A DNA stretch of 20,035 bases from a virus: the IMG/VR virus record IMGVR_UViG_3300049595_001385, positions 1-20,035 of that record; one strand, written 5' to 3'. Position numbers and translations under genes: made by a program. Positions 7,601 through 15,199 of the stretch are shown here, in pieces (the stretch's first letter is position 1; every line of letters begins with the position of its first letter). A model generated the notes under the pieces. It worked only from the letters and a program-made list of their open reading frames with translations. It did not search any database and had not been told where the DNA came from.

Positions 7601-9905
7601 ACTTGTCTCTGTCAGCACCAAACAAAAGACCCTTTTGATCTTTTTGTTTCTTGCTTAATGCAAAGTAAGCATCACGTTGTTTCTGTGTGAGTAAAGGCTT
7701 TGTGTTAGAGGCAAGAGCAAGCTCAACCATTCCTGGATCAACTGGCTTGCCAAACGTACCTGCAGCACCAGCGTAATACTGTGTAGGTGTAATCTCATTT
7801 AAGATACTGGTACGTACATCAATAGTTTGGCTGCGCTGAGTAACTAGTTTACCAATTTGATCGCGTAGTTGACTTGGGTTTTCTAAACCTAGTGTTTCTT
7901 CAAAGAAATTTGTAGCCTTAGTAGCACGAGTCTTTACATTAGATGCTAGATTTTTAATAGAATTATCTGTCTTAGCAAGAGAACCTAGAGCTAATGCTGC
8001 ACGAAGTTGACCGTCAATTGTATTACGGATTGGGTAACCCATACGTGTAAGTACAGAAGCCTTAAATAGAGAGTTTGCAAAGTCCAGCATATCTTCTACT
8101 TCACCAGCTGCTTGACGTGCTTTAAGTGCTGCTTCTGTAGCCTTTTCTCCCAAAGGGCGAACCTGCTTATAGATTTTAAGAAACTTATCAAAGTCCTTAA
8201 AGTCCATCATAGGAACTACGTTAGGCATTTCAGATTTCCAGAAAGGAGAAGTGACTAGCTTCTCTGCTTCGTCTACCCAAAAGCCGTGTTGTGAGAAACT
8301 GTCCATCATTCCACGACGAACGTTTCCATAAACCTTGTACCAGCGTTGTGCTTCCTCAATGGTCAAATCGTTTTCAAGCGCAATGATGTCTGCAATTTCG
8401 CTTTCAATGTTTTCAACTGCAGTCATACGCTCAGTAGCGTTACGTGCATTCATATAATCTCTAGCGAGTTCGTTTTTTGTCTCGATATACTTCATATCAC
8501 GCAATGGCTTAACAGAATTAAGCGCATATTTAATTTCATTGTATGAATCTGCTACAGGACCACCGTCAATACGTACAATTCCACGTGGTAATTTGTTAAA
8601 TGCTGCTTGGATGACTACAACGGGACGAGTATATGGAGACTTTTGGAATGTCTCTGTGTAAAAACTGAAGTCGTGGTACAGATCAGATGCTTTAGCACGA
8701 GCCTTTTCAATGGCTACGCCGATATTCTTGTTAAATAGGTTAACGTCAGCTGCTGATGTGTACTCATTGATGACTCGATAGTCACCAATGCGCTCAGACA
8801 TAGCTCGTTCTAGGTTAGCATCGCGTACTTTAAGATCGTCAAGGACTCTGCTTAGGCGATCATACTCTTGAACTGTAGGAAGATGCTGTTCAATGTTAAC
8901 TCCTGTACCCCACTCAATAGTGTTGTACCGCTTTTGAATAGGATCAAAAATATCTTGAGAGCGTTGAATCTCATCAGCAATAGATGCACGAGTAGCTGCA
9001 ATCTTATCTAGTGAATTTGTATCACCAGCTGCTGCTGCAATAAAGTTTGCTACATCATCGTAAGTTTTTGCTTCACCAACAAGACCTGCCATTAAAACTG
9101 GATTAGTTGTATTTCTGATAAATACGTCATCGTATGCCTCTGCAGCATTCTTGCCAACTAGACGTTGAGCAACAACACCCATTGGTGTTTCTCTACCAAC
9201 AACACCATTAGATTTAACATACATACTGTGAATATCAAGCTCTGAGCGTAGACGAACGATATCTTCCGCAGATTCAATAGGGCGAATAAGGCCAGATAAA
9301 CGAGCAACCTTAAGGCCCTTGCCTCCAATAACTAATGGATCTGCAAACCAGTTAAGAAGACCGTCAACACCACCACTTGAAAGTTGTCCAAAAACGTTAT
9401 CTACAAATGTTTTCTTACGATCTGATGGTGAGGCAATGTTAAAATCAGGATTAAACAGTTCTACTATAGGTGCAACAAATGCCTGTCCTGGGCTAACTTG
9501 CTTTGCAAGTTTCCAGTTTTCTAGTAAATTAAGACCTTCACCAGCAATAAAATCTGCGTTAGAAAGAAGAGCCGTACTAACAGGTTGAGATACTTTTGGG
9601 TATGCCCATTGGTAGAATTCATCTACCTCTTTCATACCAAGGTTAAATACAGTATCTAAACGTGCAACCTCTGCTGGCTTAGTAACAACATCAACTGCTG
9701 TGCTAGCCATATTATTAGCAATATCTCCAATAATACGCTTAGGCTTATTTGCAATGTTAGAAACATTTGCACCAGGAGCTAACTGACTTGCTTGCTTTTG
9801 AGCAAGACCGCCAGCAAGAGAAATACCTGCTTGTGGAACCGCGCCAACTGCGTTGCCAACAGCACCACTAACTGCCTTTTTAATAATGTCCCAATAGTTA
9901 GCCAC
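4683..9905 (-). CDS. Giant virion protein, internal/ejection- or polyvalent-like (1740 aa)
   Basis: The largest gene in the window. It starts at GTG (9905-9903) with GGGAGG seven bases upstream. No single catalytic motif is obvious. Residues 10-45 are Gly/Ala-rich and hydrophobic (AVSGAVGNAVGAVPQAGISL) and could be membrane-active. Further blocks are FNPDFN...NWFADPLVIGGKG (151-197), a helix-rich core to about 600, LFKASVLTRMGYPIRNTIDG near 610-630, and TMRFLVPFFNAQYNAVKVYG near 1200-1220. The last block, with F-x-PFFNA-x-x-N, resembles a segment common in very large phage polyvalent or inner virion proteins. The C-terminal 400 residues are Trp/Tyr/Asp-rich helices. Placement between portal and scaffold/capsid favours an injected or portal-vertex protein; a tape measure usually lies after the capsid gene. 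Function is inferred. Confidence 0.75.
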   Translation of the reverse strand: MANYWDIIKKAVSGAVGNAVGAVPQAGISLAGGLAQKQASQLAPGANVSNIANKPKRIIGDIANNMASTAVDVVTKPAEVARLDTVFNLGMKEVDEFYQWAYPKVSQPVSTALLSNADFIAGEGLNLLENWKLAKQVSPGQAFVAPIVELFNPDFNIASPSDRKKTFVDNVFGQLSSGGVDGLLNWFADPLVIGGKGLKVARLSGLIRPIESAEDIVRLRSELDIHSMYVKSNGVVGRETPMGVVAQRLVGKNAAEAYDDVFIRNTTNPVLMAGLVGEAKTYDDVANFIAAAAGDTNSLDKIAATRASIADEIQRSQDIFDPIQKRYNTIEWGTGVNIEQHLPTVQEYDRLSRVLDDLKVRDANLERAMSERIGDYRVINEYTSAADVNLFNKNIGVAIEKARAKASDLYHDFSFYTETFQKSPYTRPVVVIQAAFNKLPRGIVRIDGGPVADSYNEIKYALNSVKPLRDMKYIETKNELARDYMNARNATERMTAVENIESEIADIIALENDLTIEEAQRWYKVYGNVRRGMMDSFSQHGFWVDEAEKLVTSPFWKSEMPNVVPMMDFKDFDKFLKIYKQVRPLGEKATEAALKARQAAGEVEDMLDFANSLFKASVLTRMGYPIRNTIDGQLRAALALGSLAKTDNSIKNLASNVKTRATKATNFFEETLGLENPSQLRDQIGKLVTQRSQTIDVRTSILNEITPTQYYAGAAGTFGKPVDPGMVELALASNTKPLLTQKQRDAYFALSKKQKDQKGLLFGADRDKFKDIQAKAYGQYVRQEIVPNLPKGTTLVYADFPSGKVFYKVPGTQGRLPKGAIPDIQTRKGLPSSILADELEASGKFKMRAKGPIEQPDIRVITSYEISKGMNYEDIAELLGEQQMNRIRTYQDMVDKYDNEILDRILQSQKLAARRSELKIVRSGEGRDLYTTPSGAKIEADGAFAGPNGILHRQDAASDNTLNWMTEGQTYLSYDAMKGIESRSYAGKLSEARTVVQPTDPQYFNEMSVFTNRILRQDQLAMRILQGQGDSEIAGWLRKEGQFYLREINADIAKDQIRSHVSEARSRIYKLFPDQQMRALVAREELNPEQFDALMRGTPNLAPIAGRSFVDDTLRYDKGVIKSTINTAISGVFKAIGSTPENNLVSWPFYENLYKKNLQLEIDIAERLGKNLQDPELIIQLQRSAHGQSRKTVNDVLYRMTNNTGLSTTMRFLVPFFNAQYNAVKVYGKFFIQDPSRIARASQIWNLPNRIATVVDQEGQEVPTGTPPSVQQYLLFTIPEGVQGRWGIPKGYQISIPKNSLNVFLTGENPLAPSFGLPVTIPVSMIANNRPDRVENVKKFLTEFTGETTANVIMNSILPFGKAAADPWKLLLPAAGQKYAALQSGLDDTTFSSTVASAMKTQYFEWDQNGRQGPQPDFSDAIKLAQQMYKIRIAVNMSLPFTFTFRPEWQLIMDDYRRALQDPKVGKTKVDDYIFGKYGDIGYIITAPTSKNTTNLLTTSGAVVNQRKYNSLLGEMDKLNTPGLVGFIANFGNNQDKYSEAAANYFRDRSVRPGGQIKYTERRATEDILVDRQESLGWNYYEKFSKQRDAALAQYGIKSVNSNAARQLGIADAWEQAVQSIKDYLPAWSKAYDNSVGDFTKTKRYVQGLLKITQDKKWMGQYGKTNTMQAVSDYVLNRDYLARELANRKANLGTQGLSDPSNADLKDAWEGYILQMKLWDNGFGDFYTRYLENDNYEVID

Positions 9906-9907
9906 GG

Positions 9908-10054
9908 TTATGCCTCCCGTGTCAAGTAGTCTATAAAGCCATCTCTATCAGAGTCTGATTCCCAAGGAATTTGTGCAAGCGAAAGAATGATGCCAGGGTG
10001 ATCGTAACCTAGTGCATCAACAAACGCTGTAACATCTTTAACAAATTGCTTCAC
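9908..10054 (-). CDS. Small protein with an EF-hand-like DxDxDG loop (48 aa)
   Basis: The gene starts at GTG (10054-10052), overlapping the TGA of the previous gene as GTGA, with AGGGG upstream, and ends 2 bases before the giant gene's GTG. The product reads KQFVKDVTAFVDALGYDHPG, then IILSLAQIPWESDSDRDGFI and DYLTREA. Residues 34-39 (DSDRDG) followed by Ile at 41 match the first half of an EF-hand or dockerin calcium loop; the usual acidic residue at loop position 12 is a Thr here, so calcium binding is uncertain. Coupling on both sides and position suggest a small head or portal-associated protein. I do not recognise a family. Confidence 0.6.
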   Translation of the reverse strand: MKQFVKDVTAFVDALGYDHPGIILSLAQIPWESDSDRDGFIDYLTREA

Positions 10055-10476
10055 ATATTCCCCTGTAATGAGCGAACAAAAATTCTAAATGATTGGGGAG
10101 TATCTGGAGCTGATGCCATTGCATCAAGTGCTGGCATATATCTTGCGATAATATCTGATTCACCCTGTTGAGATTGATTCATAGCAAGAGCTTCTGATCC
10201 TGCTCCTGGACCCATATCAATACCTGTAGTGATTACTTCATCAGGACGCTCTGTTGGTGCAAATAATCCTGTTGCCTGACCCTGCGATGCTGCTTGGCGT
10301 ACATCTCCTGCGCGAGCAGGACGCACATCACCAGTTCTAGCAAGCGGAGCACCAGACTGAATAGCCTGTGTCTCGACGCCTTCGCCATATGCTGTTGAAC
10401 CCATTTGTAAATTATCGGTACGTGTAGAGAATTTACCTGGACCTGCTGGTCCTGCCAGTGGATTCATCATACTCAC
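10051..10476 (-). CDS. Gly/Pro/Ala-rich protein of unknown function (141 aa)
   Basis: The chosen start is GTG at 10476-10474, overlapping the TGA of the 71-aa gene (GTGA), because AGGAGG lies seven bases upstream. A longer frame opens at 10524 but has no such signal, and ATG at 10470 would be 13 bases from the Shine-Dalgarno. The protein begins SMMNPLAGPAGPGKFSTR and is mostly low-complexity Gly/Ala/Gln/Pro, with a duplicated motif (ARTGDVRPARAGDVRQA, residues about 45-62). It ends in a predicted helix, SFRIFVRSLQGNM. It is probably largely disordered. A structural role next to the portal is inferred; no family is recognised. Confidence 0.65.
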   Translation of the reverse strand: MSMMNPLAGPAGPGKFSTRTDNLQMGSTAYGEGVETQAIQSGAPLARTGDVRPARAGDVRQAASQGQATGLFAPTERPDEVITTGIDMGPGAGSEALAMNQSQQGESDIIARYMPALDAMASAPDTPQSFRIFVRSLQGNM

Positions 10477-10688
10477 TGTTGGTCCTCCTCTAATTTTTCT
10501 AAATCTGCTGTCATATCTTCCCAAGCCCGATTGGTTTGAGTAAGATGATTTGATTGGTAAATTGATAATTCCATTAGCTCACCTGTTAATGTTTCAAAGG
10601 ATGAAGCAATGTTGTGTAGAAAACCTACACCGATAACTACAAGATCAAGAAAGCGCACTGGACGAGAAATGTGATTGTTGTCTTTCAT
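10473..10688 (-). CDS. Small protein with hydrophobic helix and acidic tail (71 aa)
   Basis: ATG start at 10688 with GGGAG about ten bases upstream. Residues 10-27 (PVRFLDLVVIGVGFLHNI) are hydrophobic and could be a membrane or buried helix. The remainder is an amphipathic, increasingly acidic helix ending DMTADLEKLEEDQQ. The stop overlaps the GTG of the next gene, so the two are probably co-translated. No family recognised; a virion-assembly accessory role is the contextual guess. Confidence 0.62.
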   Translation of the reverse strand: MKDNNHISRPVRFLDLVVIGVGFLHNIASSFETLTGELMELSIYQSNHLTQTNRAWEDMTADLEKLEEDQQ

Positions 10689-10716
10689 CGCCCAGTGCTC
10701 CCTCTGTTAAAAGTTA

Positions 10717-10857
10717 TTATCCCTTTTTTACTGCGTTGCCCTTGCGTCCTGCTGGCATCATTCCGAAGAATACCTTGCCGCCTGCTGGCTTTGAAGTATC
10801 CATCTTGCCTTCCTTTGGCTTAGCCATTGGAGCTGCTGCGCGTGATCCTTTATTCAT
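10717..10857 (-). CDS. Small basic Lys/Gly/Pro-rich protein (46 aa)
   Basis: Short frame between portal and the 71-aa gene, starting at ATG 10857 with AGAGGGGG about 7 bases upstream and closing with tandem TAATAA. The product is basic: MNKGSRAAAPMAKPKEGK, then MDTSKPAGGKVFFGMMPAGR and KGNAVKKG. The spacing, strong ribosome-binding site and lack of any other gene in the gap support it as real. Its composition echoes the 45-aa and 118-aa basic proteins on the other side of the portal gene. Function unknown; nucleic-acid or portal binding would fit the charge but is not shown. Confidence 0.55.
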   Translation of the reverse strand: MNKGSRAAAPMAKPKEGKMDTSKPAGGKVFFGMMPAGRKGNAVKKG

Positions 10858-10874
10858 ATTTACACCCCCTCTAC

Positions 10875-12632
10875 TTAAGCTGCACCGCTGATACCAGCGA
10901 GTAATTGAGCTATATCTGGACGTTGACCAGCAGCAGGGGCCTGACCACCTTGTTCTTGTGGAGGTTGCGCTGAGGCTGGGGCGGGGGCCGCACCTGCCGC
11001 TGGAATCTGTTGCTCCATACCTGGTGCCATTGGTGGCACTTGCGGGGTTGGAGGTGGTTCTGGTGTAAATGCTTTTTCGATTACTGACTCTAGTGATTGT
11101 CCCTTTTGGCGACCTTGGATAACAGTTGCGATACGTGAGATAATCTCACTAGGGTCTTGACCTTGCGCTGCGAGGGCAGGAATTGCCTGAGCATACTGTG
11201 CAACAGCAACACGCAAAGAATCGCGCATCTCTTCAATATCAACACGTTGTTCCTCCTGCGTAACATTCAAGTCCATTGGGATCTCACGACGTACGTAGTC
11301 ACGAGAAACTAACTTGTCTGAACGCATTTGTAGTAAAGCAATGATGGCACGGTTTGGGTCCATACCAGACATAATTCCGTAGCGTACATCTACGCCGTAC
11401 TCACCCTTGATGTCACGAGATGGTGTGTACTTAAGAACGTAAGGTGTTCCGTCATCTGTTCCCTTGATGGTCTTTGGAATACCACCAAATACTTTCTCAT
11501 CTGCTTCAAAGCAAACAGAGATAAGTTCTTGGAACATACGAGCAAACTGTGCTTGTGCTGACTTAATCTGTGTATCAAATCCAGCCTGTAGTGCTTGCAC
11601 ACCACGACCAGTTACAACTGATGCACTGATATCTCCTGAACGAGATTCAGGATAACGAGCACCAAGACGTAGTTCACGCTCTAGAACACCAGACTCAGTA
11701 AAGACTCCAGGTGGTAGCTCTAGTGGAACGCGACGAATACCTTGTGGGTTAGCAGAACGCATAATTGAATCTGGACCAAGTGCCAACTCTTGCACATCTT
11801 GTGGGATAGCAATAGGTGCTTGGATAGACTTTTCTGCTGCTTGGATCTGCAGTACTGCAAAGCGAGCACGAGCAAGTTGTACAGATAGAACATCATCAAA
11901 CTGTCCACGTGCTTCACCATCTAAGGATGAGCGCATTACAACAGATGCCATAGGCTTGTTCAAGATATTAGGTGTGCGTGCTAGTACCAAGTTCTTACGC
12001 TCTGGGATATAGAGCAAGTCCTGGTCTTTGTCGTGGTACTTGACCATTGAGATGTAAGGAGAAGAAAGAGCGTACTGGTTCTTACCTAGGATTAAATCGT
12101 AATACTCTGGGTACTGTGCAGCTAGTGTCTCTGCATCGGTAACGATGACCTGAGAAACAGAAAGCACACGACCATAACGATCTAACTCTGGGTAGGTACC
12201 GAATGGATTGAGCATACGGATACGAGGGTTGTTATCCTCAAAGTCCATCTCAACCATACCAATACCAAGACCGTAGGTGTTATACCAGTCTGCTGCTGTG
12301 TACATCTGCAGTTGTAGGTCAGAGTTTGTTACATAGAAGTTTGCAATACGAGTTCTAGTATCTGCTGCCTTGCGTGCTGCATCTGAAACCATATTGGTTG
12401 CTGAGCAGTTAAAGGATGGCAGTGGTGCCATTGCTTCTGCTAAGTCACGTGCTGCGACGTCAATGAAGTTTGCAACCAGAGGCTTTGGGTATTCCTCTGA
12501 AAACATTGCAGGATATACCTTAGAGATATCTCCTTGACGCACCGAGAGCACATCACGCATACGTTGATCTCGCGCTGATGAGCGAGTACGTAAGCGTGCT
12601 AGCTTAGCGTCAACTTCTTTGACTGATAACAA
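10875..12632 (-). CDS. Phage portal protein (585 aa)
   Basis: The portal forms the dodecameric ring at the capsid vertex through which DNA is packaged and ejected. Evidence: length near 585 aa, position two small genes after the large terminase, an N-terminal helical region with NFIDVAARDLAEAMAPLPSF, the wing-like segment DWYNTYGLGIGMVEMDFEDN followed by RIRMLNPFGTYPELDRYGRV, and later helices typical of portal crown and clip regions. The final 80 residues are Pro/Gln/Ala-rich (PPMAPGMEQQIPAAGAAPAP) and probably disordered. Start is TTG (12632-12630): an in-frame TAA lies 9 bases upstream, so no longer start exists, and AAGGA precedes it by 7 bases. Family assignment is from pattern and synteny. 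Confidence 0.82.
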   Translation of the reverse strand: MLSVKEVDAKLARLRTRSSARDQRMRDVLSVRQGDISKVYPAMFSEEYPKPLVANFIDVAARDLAEAMAPLPSFNCSATNMVSDAARKAADTRTRIANFYVTNSDLQLQMYTAADWYNTYGLGIGMVEMDFEDNNPRIRMLNPFGTYPELDRYGRVLSVSQVIVTDAETLAAQYPEYYDLILGKNQYALSSPYISMVKYHDKDQDLLYIPERKNLVLARTPNILNKPMASVVMRSSLDGEARGQFDDVLSVQLARARFAVLQIQAAEKSIQAPIAIPQDVQELALGPDSIMRSANPQGIRRVPLELPPGVFTESGVLERELRLGARYPESRSGDISASVVTGRGVQALQAGFDTQIKSAQAQFARMFQELISVCFEADEKVFGGIPKTIKGTDDGTPYVLKYTPSRDIKGEYGVDVRYGIMSGMDPNRAIIALLQMRSDKLVSRDYVRREIPMDLNVTQEEQRVDIEEMRDSLRVAVAQYAQAIPALAAQGQDPSEIISRIATVIQGRQKGQSLESVIEKAFTPEPPPTPQVPPMAPGMEQQIPAAGAAPAPASAQPPQEQGGQAPAAGQRPDIAQLLAGISGAA

Positions 12633-12641
12633 TTTAATTCC

Positions 12642-12779
12642 TTATCCGTAGATCTTGCCGTACTTCTTCTCAAGGATTTTCTTCATTGCTGCATCCTGTG
12701 GAGTCATCTTTGCTGGCTTCTTAGCTGGAGCCTTTGGTGTTGTCTTTGGCTTAACTACAGGCTTCTTCATATTTGGCAT
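12642..12779 (-). CDS. Small Lys/Pro-rich basic protein (45 aa)
   Basis: ATG (12779-12777) overlaps the TAA of the 118-aa gene as TAATG; the frame ends in TAA, 9 bases before the portal's TTG. The product is MPNMKKPVVKPKTTPKAPAK, then KPAKMTPQDAAMKKILEKKY and GKIYG: a Lys/Pro/Ala/Thr-rich basic N-terminal half and a short amphipathic helix. It has the look of a nucleic-acid-binding tail. Coupled overlap on one side and exact fit before the portal support it. No family recognised. Confidence 0.6.
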   Translation of the reverse strand: MPNMKKPVVKPKTTPKAPAKKPAKMTPQDAAMKKILEKKYGKIYG

Positions 12780-13135
12780 TACTTAGCCTTCTTCTTTACT
12801 GCTGGCTTAGCTGCTGCCTTTTTAGTTGCTGGCTTAGGTGCTTGCTTCTTAGGAGCGCCACCACCGACTGCTGCCTTTATACGATCAGATGAGGCTTTTT
12901 TTGCTGTGCGACGTTCAATAAAATTTGCGCGAGCTGCAGTGCGTGCAGTGTCTCTTACACGACGACCATAGATAATTTTTCCTGCTCGCTCTTCTTCTTG
13001 GTATGTTAAATCTTTACCAGTTGCTGTCTTAGCAACTTTGTTAGCAATTCTTTCTGCTTCACCAAAACCATACTTAGCATCGTCTGCTTTGTTGCGAGCC
13101 TTGCGTGCCTTGTCTGCTGTTGATCCGTTTGCCAT
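12779..13135 (-). CDS. Basic protein with histone-H1-like Lys/Ala tail (118 aa)
   Basis: I start it at ATG 13135 (MANGSTADKARKARNKADD), because AAGGAG lies 6 bases upstream; a longer frame to 13186 would overlap the terminase gene and lacks that signal. The N-terminal 85 residues are charged helix rich in Ala/Arg/Lys (RVRDTARTAARANFIERRTA). The last 30 residues are KKQAPKPATKKAAAKPAVKK-type repeats, like eukaryotic H1 or bacterial HU-family C-terminal tails. DNA condensation, packaging help or ejection with the genome are possible roles; none is proven. It lies between terminase and portal. Confidence 0.65.
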   Translation of the reverse strand: MANGSTADKARKARNKADDAKYGFGEAERIANKVAKTATGKDLTYQEEERAGKIIYGRRVRDTARTAARANFIERRTAKKASSDRIKAAVGGGAPKKQAPKPATKKAAAKPAVKKKAK

Positions 13136-13148
13136 TGTTATCTCCTTA

Positions 13149-15008
13149 TTAGATGAATGTACGATCTTTTTCTGCAAGCAGTTCATCTATATTGATAACT
13201 GTTCGCTTGCCCATCTCGAAACGAGACAGGAATGGATTTTTTAGATGGTGTGTCTTGTGCATACCTTGGTTGAGCATCTCGCGTGCTCTAATCTCACAGA
13301 ACCACAGAGCCATCACCATATCGGTCTTGCCCTTAGTAGTAGGCGACCACGTAATCAATTGCTCGATAAGAGCTTTGACATTTTCTGTTTGATCGCTAGG
13401 AAGATGGATAAGGTTGTCTCTATGATGTTTACCATCGTGCTGCTTCGTTCCAAACAAAGTGGACATACTGGCAACACCGAATCCTGAGTCCCACTTGTTG
13501 GTTCCTGTATGGTGTTCACGTAATAAAACTCCTCGTGATGCAAGGTTGGCACGGATGCCTTCGTCTTGCGTTAAAAAAGATTGAAATGCGTTCTTCTCTA
13601 CTATCCACTCACTAGGATTGTAAAGGGCGGTCCAGTCAAAAATTAGTTGACGGATCGCAGCAGGTGTTGGCCTAGTAATCTTAATAGCATCAACGATATA
13701 GCGTTTATGTGTAGCCCTATCAACAGCGTAACAAACGACGGCTGTATCACCAACCATAGCGGGATCAAGACCACAAATAAAAGAAAAGCCGTTAACATCA
13801 CGCGGATGGCCTGGGTTACCAGGAACCAAGCGACCTGCTTTACGCATACCATCTATAGAACCTCGCACACATACTGGATCAAAGATGGCATCATCTGAGA
13901 TATCTTGTTGCTGATATACCAAAGCCCAGGTACTTGCATCCATAGCTTGGCGTTCGTTGTAAAGGTTGCGACCATTCCATCTAGGGTAAAGGTCGTCTTC
14001 GTTCTTGTCAGATTCCATCTGACCATCAAATGGAGCATCGCTAGCAGGCCAGAGGGTCTCCCACTTGTCAGGATCTTCGTGCGTAGTCAAAAGCGCTGGC
14101 ATTGCCAAGTACTTCCACGGGACCAGTCCACCAGGGTAGCGGTCTTCGTTACGAAGCTCGCGGTATAGATCCATAGCAGAAACTCTGGTACCAATGACTA
14201 CAAGTTTACCTGTAGGGTTAAGACGAGATCGTACGTCCTGGGTTAACCAGCGGATTTGCTTCTCAAACTCGTTGGCGTTCTTTAATGTCACCGCGTCATC
14301 GACGATAATCATATCGGCACGCTTACCGTAGATCTGACCGCCGATACCAATGGCTTCGATGTTTGGATCTTTTTCACTAGACTCACGAAGTTCTGAACCA
14401 AAGGTCACACGGGTGGCTTGCCACGAGGCGCTCTTGGAATTAAACCCTACGCCAGCTGCGTAAGCCTGCTGGAGTGATTCATACATCGGATGTGTCAGGC
14501 GTTGCTTGATGGCGTAGAGAAAGTCGGCAGCTAACTGCTGCGTCTGGGAAACAATCAGAACTCTAAAGTTGGGATTGCGTACTACCTGCCAGGTCACGTA
14601 GTCAACTGTAATCGTAATCGACTTGGCGTGGTTTGGCGGAATGTTAATCAGGATTCTATTACTAGCCAATCCTGGCTCATACTTCATACTGGGGTGTAAC
14701 CAAGAAGGCTCGCGGCCTTCGATCATATCTACCAGGTTTTGCTGGTGTGGGAAAGTCTGAGAGTGCAGGAACTTCTGGCGGAACTCGGCAAAGGTGATGT
14801 CGTGGACATCGGAATCAATAAAGCTCTTGTCTTTAAGACCAAGGCGTGTTCGGTCAACCTTGTCGGTAAAGACCTTATCGGTACGTCGATAGTACTCGTA
14901 TGTCTTAATGGATTTACCAGCAGAGGCGCAAGCGGCCTCAATGGTCATACCCTCTGCTACACAGCCAAGGATAATTCTCTTGGCAATATCGGCACTATTG
15001 TCAGCCAC
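13149..15008 (-). CDS. Terminase large subunit with N-terminal HTH-like segment (619 aa)
   Basis: Motor ATPase and nuclease that packages phage DNA into the prohead. Residues 20-45 (GMTIEAACASAGKSIKTYEY) look like a helix-turn-helix. The ATPase has a Walker A variant PPNHAKS (124-130), Walker B DMIIVDD (232-238) and a coupling motif VVIGTR (270-275). The RNase H-like nuclease shows GLDPA with Asp 415, VEKN with Glu 471, and KTDMVMAL with Asp 563, the expected acidic triad. GTG start at 15008 has TAGGAG six bases upstream. It is the first gene of the leftward operon, bordering the central gene-free region. No separate small terminase is visible beside it. The enzyme assignment is firm; the HTH role is inference. 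Confidence 0.95.
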   Translation of the reverse strand: MADNSADIAKRIILGCVAEGMTIEAACASAGKSIKTYEYYRRTDKVFTDKVDRTRLGLKDKSFIDSDVHDITFAEFRQKFLHSQTFPHQQNLVDMIEGREPSWLHPSMKYEPGLASNRILINIPPNHAKSITITVDYVTWQVVRNPNFRVLIVSQTQQLAADFLYAIKQRLTHPMYESLQQAYAAGVGFNSKSASWQATRVTFGSELRESSEKDPNIEAIGIGGQIYGKRADMIIVDDAVTLKNANEFEKQIRWLTQDVRSRLNPTGKLVVIGTRVSAMDLYRELRNEDRYPGGLVPWKYLAMPALLTTHEDPDKWETLWPASDAPFDGQMESDKNEDDLYPRWNGRNLYNERQAMDASTWALVYQQQDISDDAIFDPVCVRGSIDGMRKAGRLVPGNPGHPRDVNGFSFICGLDPAMVGDTAVVCYAVDRATHKRYIVDAIKITRPTPAAIRQLIFDWTALYNPSEWIVEKNAFQSFLTQDEGIRANLASRGVLLREHHTGTNKWDSGFGVASMSTLFGTKQHDGKHHRDNLIHLPSDQTENVKALIEQLITWSPTTKGKTDMVMALWFCEIRAREMLNQGMHKTHHLKNPFLSRFEMGKRTVINIDELLAEKDRTFI

Positions 15009-15118
15009 GTGATCTCCTAAAATTTATTGGGGACGGGCCGTAATCGGATCATCTTTATACTAGGCGAGGAAGGTTTCATCTACCAGTAGATAGACCTCAC
15101 CCCACTAAAAGTACTGGG

Positions 15119-15157
15119 CAGTTCGGGCTTAGCGCCCGAAGGAGCCACAGCGAACTG
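15119..15157 (-). promoter_or_regulatory. Nested inverted repeats in the terminase 5' leader
   Basis: CAGTTCG (15119-15125) pairs with CGAACTG (15151-15157); GGCT (15126-15129) pairs with AGCC (15143-15146) inside it. An alternative stem, TTCGGGC (15122-15128) with GCCCGAA (15134-15140), uses the same bases. On the minus strand the inner part contains CCTTCGGG, a C(UUCG)G-type tetraloop, which favours folding as leftward RNA. It lies about 110-150 bases upstream of the terminase start, so it could be a leader structure of the late operon. Confidence 0.45.
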
Positions 15158-15183
15158 AGGGGTAAGTTAGTGCTCGGCCTAGG

Positions 15184-15199
15184 GGCCTCGCTAGAGGCC
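15184..15199. repeat. GC-rich 6-bp hairpin
   Basis: GGCCTC (15184-15189) and GAGGCC (15194-15199) form a perfect stem with loop GCTA. No T-run follows on either strand, so it is not a standard terminator. It sits 27 bases from the nested repeat above and may belong to the same leader structure. Confidence 0.45.

Noticed and set aside
13038-15020. Several open frames on the plus strand opposite the terminase gene (60-93 codons)
   Set aside because: They are antisense shadows of a gene with clear terminase motifs, have no ribosome-binding sites and show no protein-like composition.
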